A stretch of DNA of 49,019 nucleotides from NCBI GenBank assembly GCA_005800255.1, contig SYGW01000016.1:1-49019 (forward strand), given 5' to 3'. A program made the position numbers and the translations under genes. A model generated the notes under the pieces. The model did no database searches. It had not been told where the DNA came from and saw only the letters and a list, made by a program, of their open reading frames with translations. Each line of letters begins with the position of its first letter. The first letter of the stretch is position 1. Below are positions 18,075-26,404 of this stretch, piece by piece. This DNA comes from Nitrospiraceae bacterium (lineage in GTDB: Bacteria > Nitrospirota > Nitrospiria > Nitrospirales > Nitrospiraceae).

Positions 18075-18599
18075 TTACCGATCACGTGTGTCGACAATCG
18101 GCTTCGGCGTTTTCGCCAGCACGATCGCGCCGATGATGGCGCCCAATAGGAACACCCCGACAATTTCAAACTGCAACAAATAATCGCTGAACATCTTGAC
18201 GCCGACCGCGTAGGTATCGCCGTCCTGGAGCACCGCCACCGTAGGGGCGTCGCTCTTGGCCCCCTTGAAGGGCGAGCGGAGCAGGAGGAACAGGACATAG
18301 GCCGATCCGATGGCAGCGGGCGCCAGAAAGTACCGGTAGGAGGCATGGAAATACCGGTCGTCGGTTTTCAAATTCAAGAGCATCAACACGAAGAGATAGA
18401 GGACAAGGATCGCGCCGGCATAGACGATGACCTGCACGGCCCAGAGGAACTCGGCGTTGAGGAGGATGAAAAGTCCGGAGACATGGAGCAGCAAAGCCAG
18501 AAGCGCCAAGCCACAATGGACTGGGTGCTTCAGTGCAACCGTCATGACGCCTGCCACGATGCTAGCTAATGCGAAATACGTAAAAAAGGCCATAACCAT
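18075..18599 (-). CDS. nuoJ: complex I membrane subunit NuoJ
   Basis: A 174-residue subunit with five predicted membrane helices; the hallmark VQVIVYAGAILVLYLFVLML (TM3, with the pi-bulge tyrosine region) is intact. An ATG two codons later is an alternative start. It starts 8 bases after the nuoI stop. Confidence 0.95.
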   Translation of the reverse strand: MVMAFFTYFALASIVAGVMTVALKHPVHCGLALLALLLHVSGLFILLNAEFLWAVQVIVYAGAILVLYLFVLMLLNLKTDDRYFHASYRYFLAPAAIGSAYVLFLLLRSPFKGAKSDAPTVAVLQDGDTYAVGVKMFSDYLLQFEIVGVFLLGAIIGAIVLAKTPKPIVDTRDR

Positions 18600-18607
18600 G
18601 AATTAAA

Positions 18608-19195
18608 TCAACCCAAATGCTTCGGTGGTGGCTGAGTCGGCTTGAGCACCGATTGTGGAAAGTAATACCGATACTCCCGGCTTTCCTCAACGTTCTTTTC
18701 CTGATTATGCGCGTACAAATATTTTTTTGCATCGTCGAGATGACGCTCGCCGATGTCGTACAACCGCTTCTTGTCGAACAGCAAGGTGCGCTTGTCGTGC
18801 GTCGAGAACTCATACATCTTCGTCATGGCCAGGGCGTTGACGGGACAAGCCTCGACGCAATAGCCGCAAAAAACACATTTCGTAATATCGATATAAAACT
18901 CGCTGGCGAACCGCTGCAGCGGGCGCTTCGCATCTTCCGCGCTGACAACCTTGATGCAGCGCGAGGGACAGGCCGCCTCACAGAGATCGCAACCGACACA
19001 GCGCTCCTGATGATCGTTGTAACGCAACAAGGCCAGCGCCCCCCGGTGCGTATCGGGGAGGACCCGCTGTTCCCGTGGGTACTGGAAGGTAATCGGCTTG
19101 TGAAACATATGCTTGAACGTGACCTTCATCGCGTCCCAGATCTCGTCGAACAGGGCGGCCTGGAGTATTTTTTTCATCAATACGGTAATACGCAT
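18608..19195 (-). CDS. nuoI: complex I iron-sulfur subunit NuoI
   Basis: A 195-residue peripheral-arm subunit with two [4Fe-4S] clusters (N6a, N6b): CVGCDLCEAACPSRC and CVFCGYCVEACPVNA. It passes electrons to the N2 cluster in NuoB. AGGAAGC precedes the ATG. In the usual gene order nuoH stands between nuoG and nuoI; here the nuoG stop is only 19 bases upstream and nuoH is absent. Confidence 0.96.
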   Translation of the reverse strand: MRITVLMKKILQAALFDEIWDAMKVTFKHMFHKPITFQYPREQRVLPDTHRGALALLRYNDHQERCVGCDLCEAACPSRCIKVVSAEDAKRPLQRFASEFYIDITKCVFCGYCVEACPVNALAMTKMYEFSTHDKRTLLFDKKRLYDIGERHLDDAKKYLYAHNQEKNVEESREYRYYFPQSVLKPTQPPPKHLG

Positions 19196-19214
19196 GTGCG
19201 CTTCCTGTGTTCTC

Positions 19215-21908
19215 TTACACCGCGTCGATCGTCACACGGGTCTGCTTGAACGAAGGCACGCCGGTCGTCGGATCGACCTGGACCGCCATCAAGTCTTTCA
19301 CCGGGGGCTCATTGAAATGCTCCGGAAAGAAGCAGGTCTGCGGCGTGACGCACGGATCGGACTGAACCACTAATTGGAGCGAACCGCTGTCCGACGTGAG
19401 GCGCACCGTCGCCCCCCCGCTCACGCCAAGCCGGTTCATATCTTGCGGGTTCATCTTGAGCCGGCCAGTATTGGGCGAAATCTTAATGAGGCCTGGCGCG
19501 GCCGTGGACAGCTTGCCGGAATGATAAAGAACCTGCCCCATCAGCAGCGTGAAGGGCCGCTGGCTCTTGGGGACCGGCACGGAAACCTGATAACGCGCCG
19601 ACACGTCCGCCGCGTAACCGTTAGACAGATACCGATCCATCGTCGGCACAACCTTGCGAGGCTGCCCGAGATTGTAGTACCCGGGGAGCAACTTCATAAT
19701 CTCGGCCTGAATATCGTTCGAGGATTCGTAGGCCCATTCGCAGCCCAGCGCGTTGGCCAGCGCCGTCATGATATGCCAATCTGGCAAACTTTCCCCGATC
19801 GGATCCATGGCCTCGCGGACACGCAAGACGCGGCCCTCCAAATTAGTAACGGTGCCGTCCTTTTCCGCAGAGGTGCAGGCAGGCAACACTGCATGGGCCA
19901 TCCGAGCCGTCTCGGTCAGAAACGGATCCTGGACGACGAGCAACTCCAGGCGATCGAGCGCCGCGCGGACCTCCATTGAGGCGGGCAAGGTCGCCAGGGG
20001 GTTTTCCCCGACCACATAGAGGGCTCGGATCTCGCCGCTCTTGCAACGATTGAGAATCTCGATAAGATTCGCGCCGGAGCTGGCGGCAGGGAGCGACATA
20101 TCCCAGGCCTTACCGAAACGGTCGCGCGCGGCGTGATCGGTGAAGGATGCTTGGCCGGGAAGGAATTCCGGCGCGACGCCCATGTCCACGGCGCCCTGCT
20201 CGTTCGGCTCTTCCGTCACAGTATTCACCCCGCAGCCGGGCTGGCCCAGCTTGCCGGTAATCCAGGCGAGATCGATCAGCTTCAACACGTTCTGATAGCC
20301 ATTGGCTTGGCGGACGATACCCTCGGCGCAGAGGATGATGGCACGAGGCGCTTCGGCAAAGGTTGCCGCGGTGCTTCTCAAGGAATCAACCGACATGCCG
20401 GTCTGTGCCTCAATCTGCTCCAATGAAATATGCGCCACGGCGGCCTTCAAGGCCTCGAACGTCTGCGGATACTTTTTGACGCTGGCCTCGTCGATCAAGT
20501 CCAGCTCCAGCGCGGCCTTGATGAGCCCGTCGATCACGAGCCCTTCCGTTCCCGGGTTGATCAGGACGGGATGGGACGCGAGCCGAGCCATGTTCGTCAC
20601 GGTGGAATCAATCACGACCACTTGCGCCTGATACACGCGCAACGCTTCCTTGATCCGCACGGCCGTCAAGGGATTCGTCTCCGTAATATTGGAGCCGATC
20701 ACGATGATCGCCTTGGCCGTCGTCAAATCTTCCCAGTCGTTCGGGCTTCGCCCGACTCCCAAGGCCTGCCGGGAGGCGTGCACAAAATTAAGATGGCCGT
20801 AGCGGGCACTGCTGTCAAGTTGATTGGTCTTGAACCCGGTGCGCATGAGCTTCTGGAACAGATACAGCTCCTCGTTGGTGCACCGGGCAGTAATCAAGCC
20901 GGCGATCGCGCCCGGTCCATGCGTGCGCTGGATCTCGGCAAATCGTTCGGACACAACATGCATGGTTTCGAGCCAGGGCGTCGGTATGAGCTGATTGCCC
21001 TTGCGGAGCAGCGGCTGCTTCACGCGAGCATGGCTGTCGATGTACTCGAACCCGAAGCGCCCGCGCACGCACAGTCCACCATGGCCCTTGGCCGTATCGG
21101 CCCGGTCGCCCCATTTATTCTTCCAGGACAGCGGCGAAGTCACGCGGACGACTTCGGCGTCCTTGGTCTCCAGATACATCTGGCAGCCGTCCCCACAATA
21201 GTTGCAGGTCGTAGTGGTCTTCTTCATCTGCCAGGGCTTGTACCGATACTTCGAGACCTTGTTCGTGATGGCGCCGACCGGACAGACCGCGAGGCAGTCA
21301 CCACAGAATTCACAGGACAGCGCCACGTCGCCCTTTGGCACGACTTGATTGAATCCGCCCTTCTTCATAAACTGGAGCACGTCGATCATCAACACGTCCT
21401 TGCAAACGTTGATGCATTCCGCGCAGGCGATGCAGCGGTTCATGTTGAAGTCAAGTACCGGACTGCGGGTGTCTTCCGGAATGAACTTCTGTTTCGCATT
21501 CGGCAGATTCGTGACCCCATGCTGGAACGCCATGTCCTGCAATTCGCAATGACCGTCGGCGTCGCAGACTGGGCAATCGAGCGGATGGACTGAGAGATGC
21601 TTCTCCACCGCTTTCTTCCTAGCTAGAAAAAGGTCTTCTCCCTCGGTTCTAATAATCATACCGGCTGCCGCCTTGGCGGTGCAGGAACGGACCGGCGCTT
21701 TCTTGCCTTCCTGCATGACCAGGCACATGCCGCAGGAGCCGAAGGGGTCAAAGGTATAGTGGTAGCACATGGCCGGAATGATCTTGCCCGTGCTAGAGAT
21801 CACGTCATATAGCGACACGCCGTCCTTAGCGATCACGGTTTTCCCGTCGATCGACAGTTCGATCGTGGGAGCTTCCACGTCAGGATTGGTTGCTGGCTTT
21901 AACCCCAT
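19215..21908 (-). CDS. nuoG: complex I iron-sulfur subunit NuoG
   Basis: An 897-residue peripheral-arm subunit. The N terminus has a [2Fe-2S] ferredoxin domain (CYHYTFDPFGSCGMCL ... RSCTA), then the His/Cys cluster HPLDCPVCDADGHC and the cluster pair CIACAECINVCKD / CEFCGDCLAVCPVG. A molybdopterin-oxidoreductase-like domain begins with CNYCGDGC, the extra N7 cluster motif kept by some bacteria. The rest resembles formate dehydrogenase alpha subunits. I prefer the ATG at 21908 (AGGGAAGAG upstream) over the GTG at 21929. nuoE and nuoF, which carry FMN and the NADH site, are missing between nuoD and this gene, so the partner feeding electrons into NuoG is open. Confidence 0.94.
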   Translation of the reverse strand: MGLKPATNPDVEAPTIELSIDGKTVIAKDGVSLYDVISSTGKIIPAMCYHYTFDPFGSCGMCLVMQEGKKAPVRSCTAKAAAGMIIRTEGEDLFLARKKAVEKHLSVHPLDCPVCDADGHCELQDMAFQHGVTNLPNAKQKFIPEDTRSPVLDFNMNRCIACAECINVCKDVLMIDVLQFMKKGGFNQVVPKGDVALSCEFCGDCLAVCPVGAITNKVSKYRYKPWQMKKTTTTCNYCGDGCQMYLETKDAEVVRVTSPLSWKNKWGDRADTAKGHGGLCVRGRFGFEYIDSHARVKQPLLRKGNQLIPTPWLETMHVVSERFAEIQRTHGPGAIAGLITARCTNEELYLFQKLMRTGFKTNQLDSSARYGHLNFVHASRQALGVGRSPNDWEDLTTAKAIIVIGSNITETNPLTAVRIKEALRVYQAQVVVIDSTVTNMARLASHPVLINPGTEGLVIDGLIKAALELDLIDEASVKKYPQTFEALKAAVAHISLEQIEAQTGMSVDSLRSTAATFAEAPRAIILCAEGIVRQANGYQNVLKLIDLAWITGKLGQPGCGVNTVTEEPNEQGAVDMGVAPEFLPGQASFTDHAARDRFGKAWDMSLPAASSGANLIEILNRCKSGEIRALYVVGENPLATLPASMEVRAALDRLELLVVQDPFLTETARMAHAVLPACTSAEKDGTVTNLEGRVLRVREAMDPIGESLPDWHIMTALANALGCEWAYESSNDIQAEIMKLLPGYYNLGQPRKVVPTMDRYLSNGYAADVSARYQVSVPVPKSQRPFTLLMGQVLYHSGKLSTAAPGLIKISPNTGRLKMNPQDMNRLGVSGGATVRLTSDSGSLQLVVQSDPCVTPQTCFFPEHFNEPPVKDLMAVQVDPTTGVPSFKQTRVTIDAV

Positions 21909-21973
21909 AATCTCTTCCCTGTGAAACACAATACAAAATCGTCGTTCGACCTGCTACCGTTCACTTCCCACAT

Positions 21974-23218
21974 CTACCGATCGCACTCACCCATCACAAT
22001 ATCGTAGGTCCCAAAGAGCGTGATCGCATCGGCGATCATATAGCCCCTGGACATATAATCGAATGCGCCCATATGAATGAAGGAGGGGGCGCGAATCTTC
22101 AAGCGATAGGGCTTCCCGCCGCCGACGCTAACGATGTAAAAGCCCAGCTCGCCCTTATGCGCTTCAGTGCCGCAGTAGATCTCTCCCGGAGGCGCATCGA
22201 ACCCCTGAGAGAAGAGCTTGAACTGCTGAATCATCGATTCCAGATTCGTAAAGACCCGCTCTTTCGGCGGCAGAGTAACGCTAGGCACCTCCGCCATGAT
22301 CGGGCCGTCCTGCATCTGTGCCAGACATTGCCGGATGATCTTCACACTTTCGTAGAGCTCCTGCACGCGAATCCAGTACCGGTCATACGTGTCGCCGTTC
22401 CTGCCAAGCGGCACGCTGAATTCGCATTTCGGATACGCCGAATAGGGTTCCGCCTTCCGAAGATCGTAGTCGACGCCGGAACCGCGGAGCGTCGGGCCGC
22501 TCAGGCCGAAACTCACGGCATCTTCCGCCGAAATCACCGCCACGCCCTTCGTCCGCGCCACCCAAATCCGGTTCGTCTCCAGGAACACGATGTACTCATC
22601 AATTTTCGGCGGGAAGTAGTCCAAAAACTGTTTCAGCTTCTCGAGGAGCGACGCAGTCAAGTCCCGCTCGACGCCGCCGATGCGGTACCAGCTGGTCGTG
22701 AGCCGCGCGCCGCAAAGCTCGTCGAACCAATCCAGCAGAATTTCCCGGTCGCGGAAACAATAAAAGAAGACGGTCATGGCGCCGATGTCGAGCGCCTGGG
22801 TGCCCAGCCAGAACTGATGGCCGATGATCCGCTGCACCTCCGCCACGATCGTGCGCAGGTATTCCGCGCGATCCGGCACGGTGATGTTCATGAGCTTTTC
22901 GACCGCGCGGCAGTAGGCGAAGTTGTTGTACATCGCGCAGACATAGTCGAGCCGGTCCGTATGGGGAATGAACTGGTGATAGGTGCCGTCTTCCGCGAGT
23001 TTCTCCACGCCACGATGGAGGAATCCCAGCACGGGGGTTGACTTGACGAGGCGCTCGCCCTCCAGTTCAAGAATGACTTTCAGCACGCCATGAGTACTCG
23101 GATGCTGAGGCCCCATGTTGAGCAGGAGCTCTTCCGTCCGCAGGGTCGGCAGGGTCTCGCTTTCCGGATGGGCCGGATCGACCTTATAGACGGTTGTACG
23201 TTGATCTTCAAAAGCCAT
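21974..23218 (-). CDS. nuoD: complex I subunit NuoD (49 kDa homologue)
   Basis: A 414-residue peripheral-arm subunit lining the quinone site, descended from the NiFe-hydrogenase large subunit. Conserved blocks include NMGPQHPSTHGVLKVILELE with the quinone-site histidine, and LTTSWYRIGGV; the C terminus ends FGTYDIVMGECDR as usual. It is encoded separately from nuoC (not fused), 17 bp apart. A 65 bp gap separates it from nuoG, where nuoEF would be expected. Confidence 0.96.
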   Translation of the reverse strand: MAFEDQRTTVYKVDPAHPESETLPTLRTEELLLNMGPQHPSTHGVLKVILELEGERLVKSTPVLGFLHRGVEKLAEDGTYHQFIPHTDRLDYVCAMYNNFAYCRAVEKLMNITVPDRAEYLRTIVAEVQRIIGHQFWLGTQALDIGAMTVFFYCFRDREILLDWFDELCGARLTTSWYRIGGVERDLTASLLEKLKQFLDYFPPKIDEYIVFLETNRIWVARTKGVAVISAEDAVSFGLSGPTLRGSGVDYDLRKAEPYSAYPKCEFSVPLGRNGDTYDRYWIRVQELYESVKIIRQCLAQMQDGPIMAEVPSVTLPPKERVFTNLESMIQQFKLFSQGFDAPPGEIYCGTEAHKGELGFYIVSVGGGKPYRLKIRAPSFIHMGAFDYMSRGYMIADAITLFGTYDIVMGECDR

Positions 23219-23235
23219 CGTCGATCCTATAAGGA

Positions 23236-23739
23236 CTACCGGGCCGTTTCATCCAGGAACTCAAACGTGTCGCGCCAGCCCTTGCCACGCAGCGGGAAAT
23301 CTTTTCGCAACGGATAGCCCTCGGTGTAGTCGTCCGGCATGAGAATCCGGCGGAGATCCGGATGGTTCCGGAAGCGGATGCCCATCATGTCGTACACCTC
23401 GCGCTCCATAAAGTCCGCGCCCTTCCAGAGATCGGTCAACGAATCCACGACGCAATCCGATTCCGGCGTCCTGGTCTTCAGGCGGATGCGCTGGCGCTGC
23501 TTGATCGAGTAAAACTCGTACACGACTTCGAACCGCTCGTCATCGTCCGGCCAATCAACCGAGCTCACATGCACGATGTAGTCGAAATCCATGGCCGGAT
23601 CGTCATGGAGAAACTGCGCCACCTCATGGAGCCGCTCTCGCGGCACAGTTACCGCAAGCTCGCCGCGCCACTCGACGACTTTCGTCAAGCCGGTGGGGAA
23701 CGCATCCTGAAGCTGGCTAAGCACCTGCTGCAATGACAT
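23236..23739 (-). CDS. nuoC: complex I subunit NuoC (30 kDa homologue)
   Basis: A 167-residue peripheral-arm subunit. The family signature EREVYDMMGIRFRNHPDLRR is intact and is followed by MPDDYTEGYPLRKDFPLRG. Standalone, 10 bp downstream of nuoB. Confidence 0.96.
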   Translation of the reverse strand: MSLQQVLSQLQDAFPTGLTKVVEWRGELAVTVPRERLHEVAQFLHDDPAMDFDYIVHVSSVDWPDDDERFEVVYEFYSIKQRQRIRLKTRTPESDCVVDSLTDLWKGADFMEREVYDMMGIRFRNHPDLRRILMPDDYTEGYPLRKDFPLRGKGWRDTFEFLDETAR

Positions 23740-23749
23740 GAATCGCGAC

Positions 23750-24277
23750 CTATACCTTAAAGCCCGGCCTGACCTGCTCCGGTTGTTTCAAGAACACACG
23801 CTTCTGCATAATCCGCTCTTGCAATTTAAGGATGCCATCGAAGAGCGCCTCCGGCGTCGGAGGACAGCCCGGCACATAGATATCCACTGGCACAAAGCGA
23901 TCGACGCCCTGAACGACGCTGTAACTGTCGTAGATATTCCCCGACGTAGCACACGAACCCATCGCAATGACGTATTTCGGTTCAGGCATCTGGTCGTAAA
24001 TTTTTCGGATGACGGGCGCCATCCGGCGGCAGACAGTCCCAGCCACAATCATCAAATCAGACTGCCGGGGCGAAGCCCGAAACACGCCAGCCCCGTACCG
24101 GTCCATATCGTAGCGTGACGACACGGCGGCGATCATCTCGATCGCGCAGCAGGCCAAGCCAAACGTCATCGGCCAGAGCGAGCCCTTGCGCGCCCAGTTG
24201 ACGGCTTTTTCGACCGTGGTGGTCACGACGTCGGGCGTGCCGTCCTTGTCGTGTCGACCGATTTGAATCAGTCCCAT
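23750..24277 (-). CDS. nuoB: complex I iron-sulfur subunit NuoB
   Basis: A 175-residue subunit holding the terminal [4Fe-4S] cluster N2. The ligands are visible: tandem C43-C44 (GLACCAIEM), C109 (AMGSCATSG) and C138 ([11 protein letters not shown]). I chose the ATG at 24277 ([18 protein letters not shown]); a longer open frame runs upstream but overlaps nuoA almost entirely and does not look like NuoB. The chosen start overlaps the nuoA end by 10 bases. Confidence 0.96.
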   Translation of the reverse strand: MGLIQIGRHDKDGTPDVVTTTVEKAVNWARKGSLWPMTFGLACCAIEMIAAVSSRYDMDRYGAGVFRASPRQSDLMIVAGTVCRRMAPVIRKIYDQMPEPKYVIAMGSCATSGNIYDSYSVVQGVDRFVPVDIYVPGCPPTPEALFDGILKLQERIMQKRVFLKQPEQVRPGFKV

Positions 24278-24651
24278 TCCAGGGCTCCCTTGCGCCACGC
24301 GTAAATATAGGCGACCAAAAACAACGCAATGAAAATTAACATTTCGATCAGTCCGATCAACCCAACCTTGGTGAACACTACCGCCCAGGGATAGAGAAAG
24401 ATCACTTCGATATCGAAAATCACGAAGAGCATGGCGAAGATGTAATACCGGACCGGGAACGGCATGCGCGCATCGGAAAATGGCTCCGATCCGCATTCAT
24501 AGGTAGTGAGCTTCTCCGGTTCCGGATACTTGGGTTGGACCAAATAACTGAGGAGAAGCGTGATCCCACCGAAGGCCAGCGCCACGAAAATAAACAGCAG
24601 AATCGGAAAGTATCGGGTTAAGTACTCAAGGAGTAGCTCGAAACCGCTCAT
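24268..24651 (-). CDS. nuoA: complex I membrane subunit NuoA
   Basis: A 127-residue subunit with three membrane helices. The loop motif [24 protein letters not shown] is characteristic, with its first 20 residues including the conserved cysteine. First gene of the operon; GAAAGG lies upstream of the ATG. I could not find a convincing promoter in the bases just upstream. Confidence 0.95.
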   Translation of the reverse strand: MSGFELLLEYLTRYFPILLFIFVALAFGGITLLLSYLVQPKYPEPEKLTTYECGSEPFSDARMPFPVRYYIFAMLFVIFDIEVIFLYPWAVVFTKVGLIGLIEMLIFIALFLVAYIYAWRKGALEWD

Positions 24652-24823
24652 AAGGCTAACCTTTCAACACCTTGCATACACATAACAGCGAAATCTTAGA
24701 CTTTGGATTGCGGGGATAGCAAGCGTCCAAAGGACCTATAGTAAAGACCCGAAAGTCCTAGGCGCAACCCCTTGCACGGAGCGGCCCTCAACAAACAGGG
24801 GTCGGCTACCGACAAAAGGAGCG

Positions 24824-25033
24824 TTATGAAGGTTTTTTGACTTGGTTCGGTAGAGTGGGCGCCATACGGCCAGATGGCATCCGCAGATGGGAGGGAGGCC
24901 CCTGGTCGATTTGATCCCACTCAGGCTCTAGGGACGAAAAGGCCTTGGCCTTCTTCCGACGGTGAATCTGGGTCTCGAGGCGAGGACGCGCAGAGCGTGA
25001 AACCTTGTTCGAGGAGGGCCTGTCAGGAGCCAT
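24824..25033 (-). CDS. possible small basic protein
   Basis: A 69-residue open frame starting MAPDRPSSNKVSRSARPRLE, rich in Lys, Arg and Pro, with regular-looking codon use and a weak GGGA before the start. It points toward nuoA. No family recognised; it could be a chance frame in GC-rich DNA. Confidence 0.3.
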   Translation of the reverse strand: MAPDRPSSNKVSRSARPRLETQIHRRKKAKAFSSLEPEWDQIDQGPPSHLRMPSGRMAPTLPNQVKKPS

Positions 25034-25300
25034 GGACGTTCCCGATTTGTGAGCAATGGATCTGCGCGCACCTTAGCATCGGATGAATTGGCAGGTCAAC
25101 GAGGCAACACCGCAACATTCTTAACAATTCGTGACATCGATCATTCTGTGGCGAAGCAAAGTCGCGATTCGGACTTGATGGCCCGTTGCATGGTGGAGCG
25201 GAGCCGGACGCGTTCCTGCCACCAGAGGGTCACCCATCCGCTCGATTCGTTTTTCAAGATGGATGTATGACGGGACGGCTTCCTGGACAGCATGCCTGGC

Positions 25301-25330
25301 TTGATTATTCCAGGACACTAGGCCTATACA
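25301..25330 (+). promoter_or_regulatory. sigma70-type promoter of the methyltransferase
   Basis: TTGATT (25301-25306), 18-base spacer, TATACA (25325-25330); expected start about 30 bases before the GTG start codon. Confidence 0.5.
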
Positions 25331-25367
25331 TTTTATGAGGTACGCGACGTTTTGAAGGAGGTGCATT

Positions 25368-26117
25368 GTGCTAAAAATTGGGGTTGATCTCCATCAGGCA
25401 GTGATTAATAAAGCAACGACCTTTCCCCTGGGGCGTGTGCTGGATGCGGGATCAGGGTCAGGAGAGTTATCGCGGAGGCTGGCGACGATGGGGCACGAGG
25501 TATTCGCCTGCGACTGTTTGCCAACTCAAGCTTGGGCACTTGGTGGCACCGTGGGCTACACGCAGTGTGACTTCGCCGCAGGCTTACCGTATCCGAATGA
25601 AAGTTTCGAGTACGTCGTCTGCCTCGAGGTAATCGAGCATGTGCCGGATCCGATCGCGCTGTGCCAGGAATTCAAGCGGGTGCTGCGACCCGGGGGACGG
25701 CTGATCATCTCCACCCCCAACATTCTCAGCATGAGAAGCCGGGTCAAGTTTCTTCTAGACGGCAGCTTTCTCTTTTTCAATTACCCACCGATCGAGTGGG
25801 CGTTGAAAGAGAGCAGTCCCAACGTACACGCTCACCCAATCCGGTATCATGAGTTGGAGTATTATTTGTATAAAGCCGGATTGGAAGTCGGCGAGGCCTT
25901 TACGAATCTTCGTTCGTACAGCTGGCGACTATGTTTTCCATTGGAGTGGTTGATCCGACTGTACGCGAGGCATATGACGAAGCGGTCGCACCGGCCGGAC
26001 CGGATTCCGCTTGATCGAATTTATTCCCGTATCTTGACAGACGATCTGTTGTTCGGTACGCACCTGATTATTGAGGCTACGCGGATGGATCTGACCGTAT
26101 TGCCGCAGCCGGCGTGA
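25368..26117 (+). CDS. class I SAM-dependent methyltransferase
   Basis: A 249-residue protein with GTG start, preceded by a full GAAGGAGGTG ribosome-binding site. The Rossmann core is clear: RVLDAGSGSGELSRRLA (motif I), the acidic VFACDC strand, CDFAAGLPYPNESFEYVVCLEV (motifs II-III) with EHVPDP, then LRPGGRLIISTPN. The C-terminal half (SMRSRVKFLLDGSFLFFNYPP onward) resembles methyltransferases found in polysaccharide or lipid gene clusters. It stands alone here, so the substrate is unknown. Confidence 0.85.
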   Translation: MLKIGVDLHQAVINKATTFPLGRVLDAGSGSGELSRRLATMGHEVFACDCLPTQAWALGGTVGYTQCDFAAGLPYPNESFEYVVCLEVIEHVPDPIALCQEFKRVLRPGGRLIISTPNILSMRSRVKFLLDGSFLFFNYPPIEWALKESSPNVHAHPIRYHELEYYLYKAGLEVGEAFTNLRSYSWRLCFPLEWLIRLYARHMTKRSHRPDRIPLDRIYSRILTDDLLFGTHLIIEATRMDLTVLPQPA

Positions 26118-26297
26118 GTCGAAATGGCGGCGAGAGGGGTCGGGCGGTCCGGTGAGGAAAATTCGCGTGCGTCAAGCCCGCCCGAGACGATTTCTGTCAA
26201 CCCCATGACTCCCTTTGGTGTCACGGGGCAGATTGGAGTGTTCGCGCACGAGGGAGCGGAATATCGCCGACGACCCAATGGCCCACGCATGGAATTA

Positions 26298-26314
26298 AAT
26301 TATACGATATAATT
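26298..26314. promoter_or_regulatory. AT-rich perfect palindrome
   Basis: AATTATA-CGA-TATAATT, seven paired bases with a three-base centre, in an otherwise GC-rich gap. It contains TATAAT on both strands. Could be an operator or a -10 region; no -35 partner found. Confidence 0.3.
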
Positions 26315-26329
26315 CACCTACTATCGCAA

Positions 26330-26357
26330 GAGGGCTGACGCGAGTCCGTCAGCCCTC
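26330..26357 (+). terminator. intrinsic terminator-like hairpin
   Basis: An 11-bp perfect stem (GAGGGCTGACG / CGTCAGCCCTC) with a six-base loop, followed by a pyrimidine-rich stretch. It lies between the methyltransferase and priA and probably ends the methyltransferase transcript. Confidence 0.6.
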
Positions 26358-26404
26358 CCTTCTCTTACGTTGTCCCCCCTTTTCTACTGCTGCTACAATG
26401 CCGC

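Larger units (their letters stand above)
24652..25367. other. 716 bp gap between nuoA and the methyltransferase
   Basis: Divergent upstream region of the nuo operon and the methyltransferase. Apart from a possible small basic protein (24824-25033, minus) and the promoter at 25301-25330, I see no gene, RNA or strong hairpin. Regulatory elements of the nuo operon should lie at the left end. Confidence 0.5.

Noticed and set aside
23750..24496. Longer 248-codon version of nuoB
   Set aside because: The first 73 residues overlap nuoA, are not NuoB-like, and the ATG at 24277 gives a standard-length protein.
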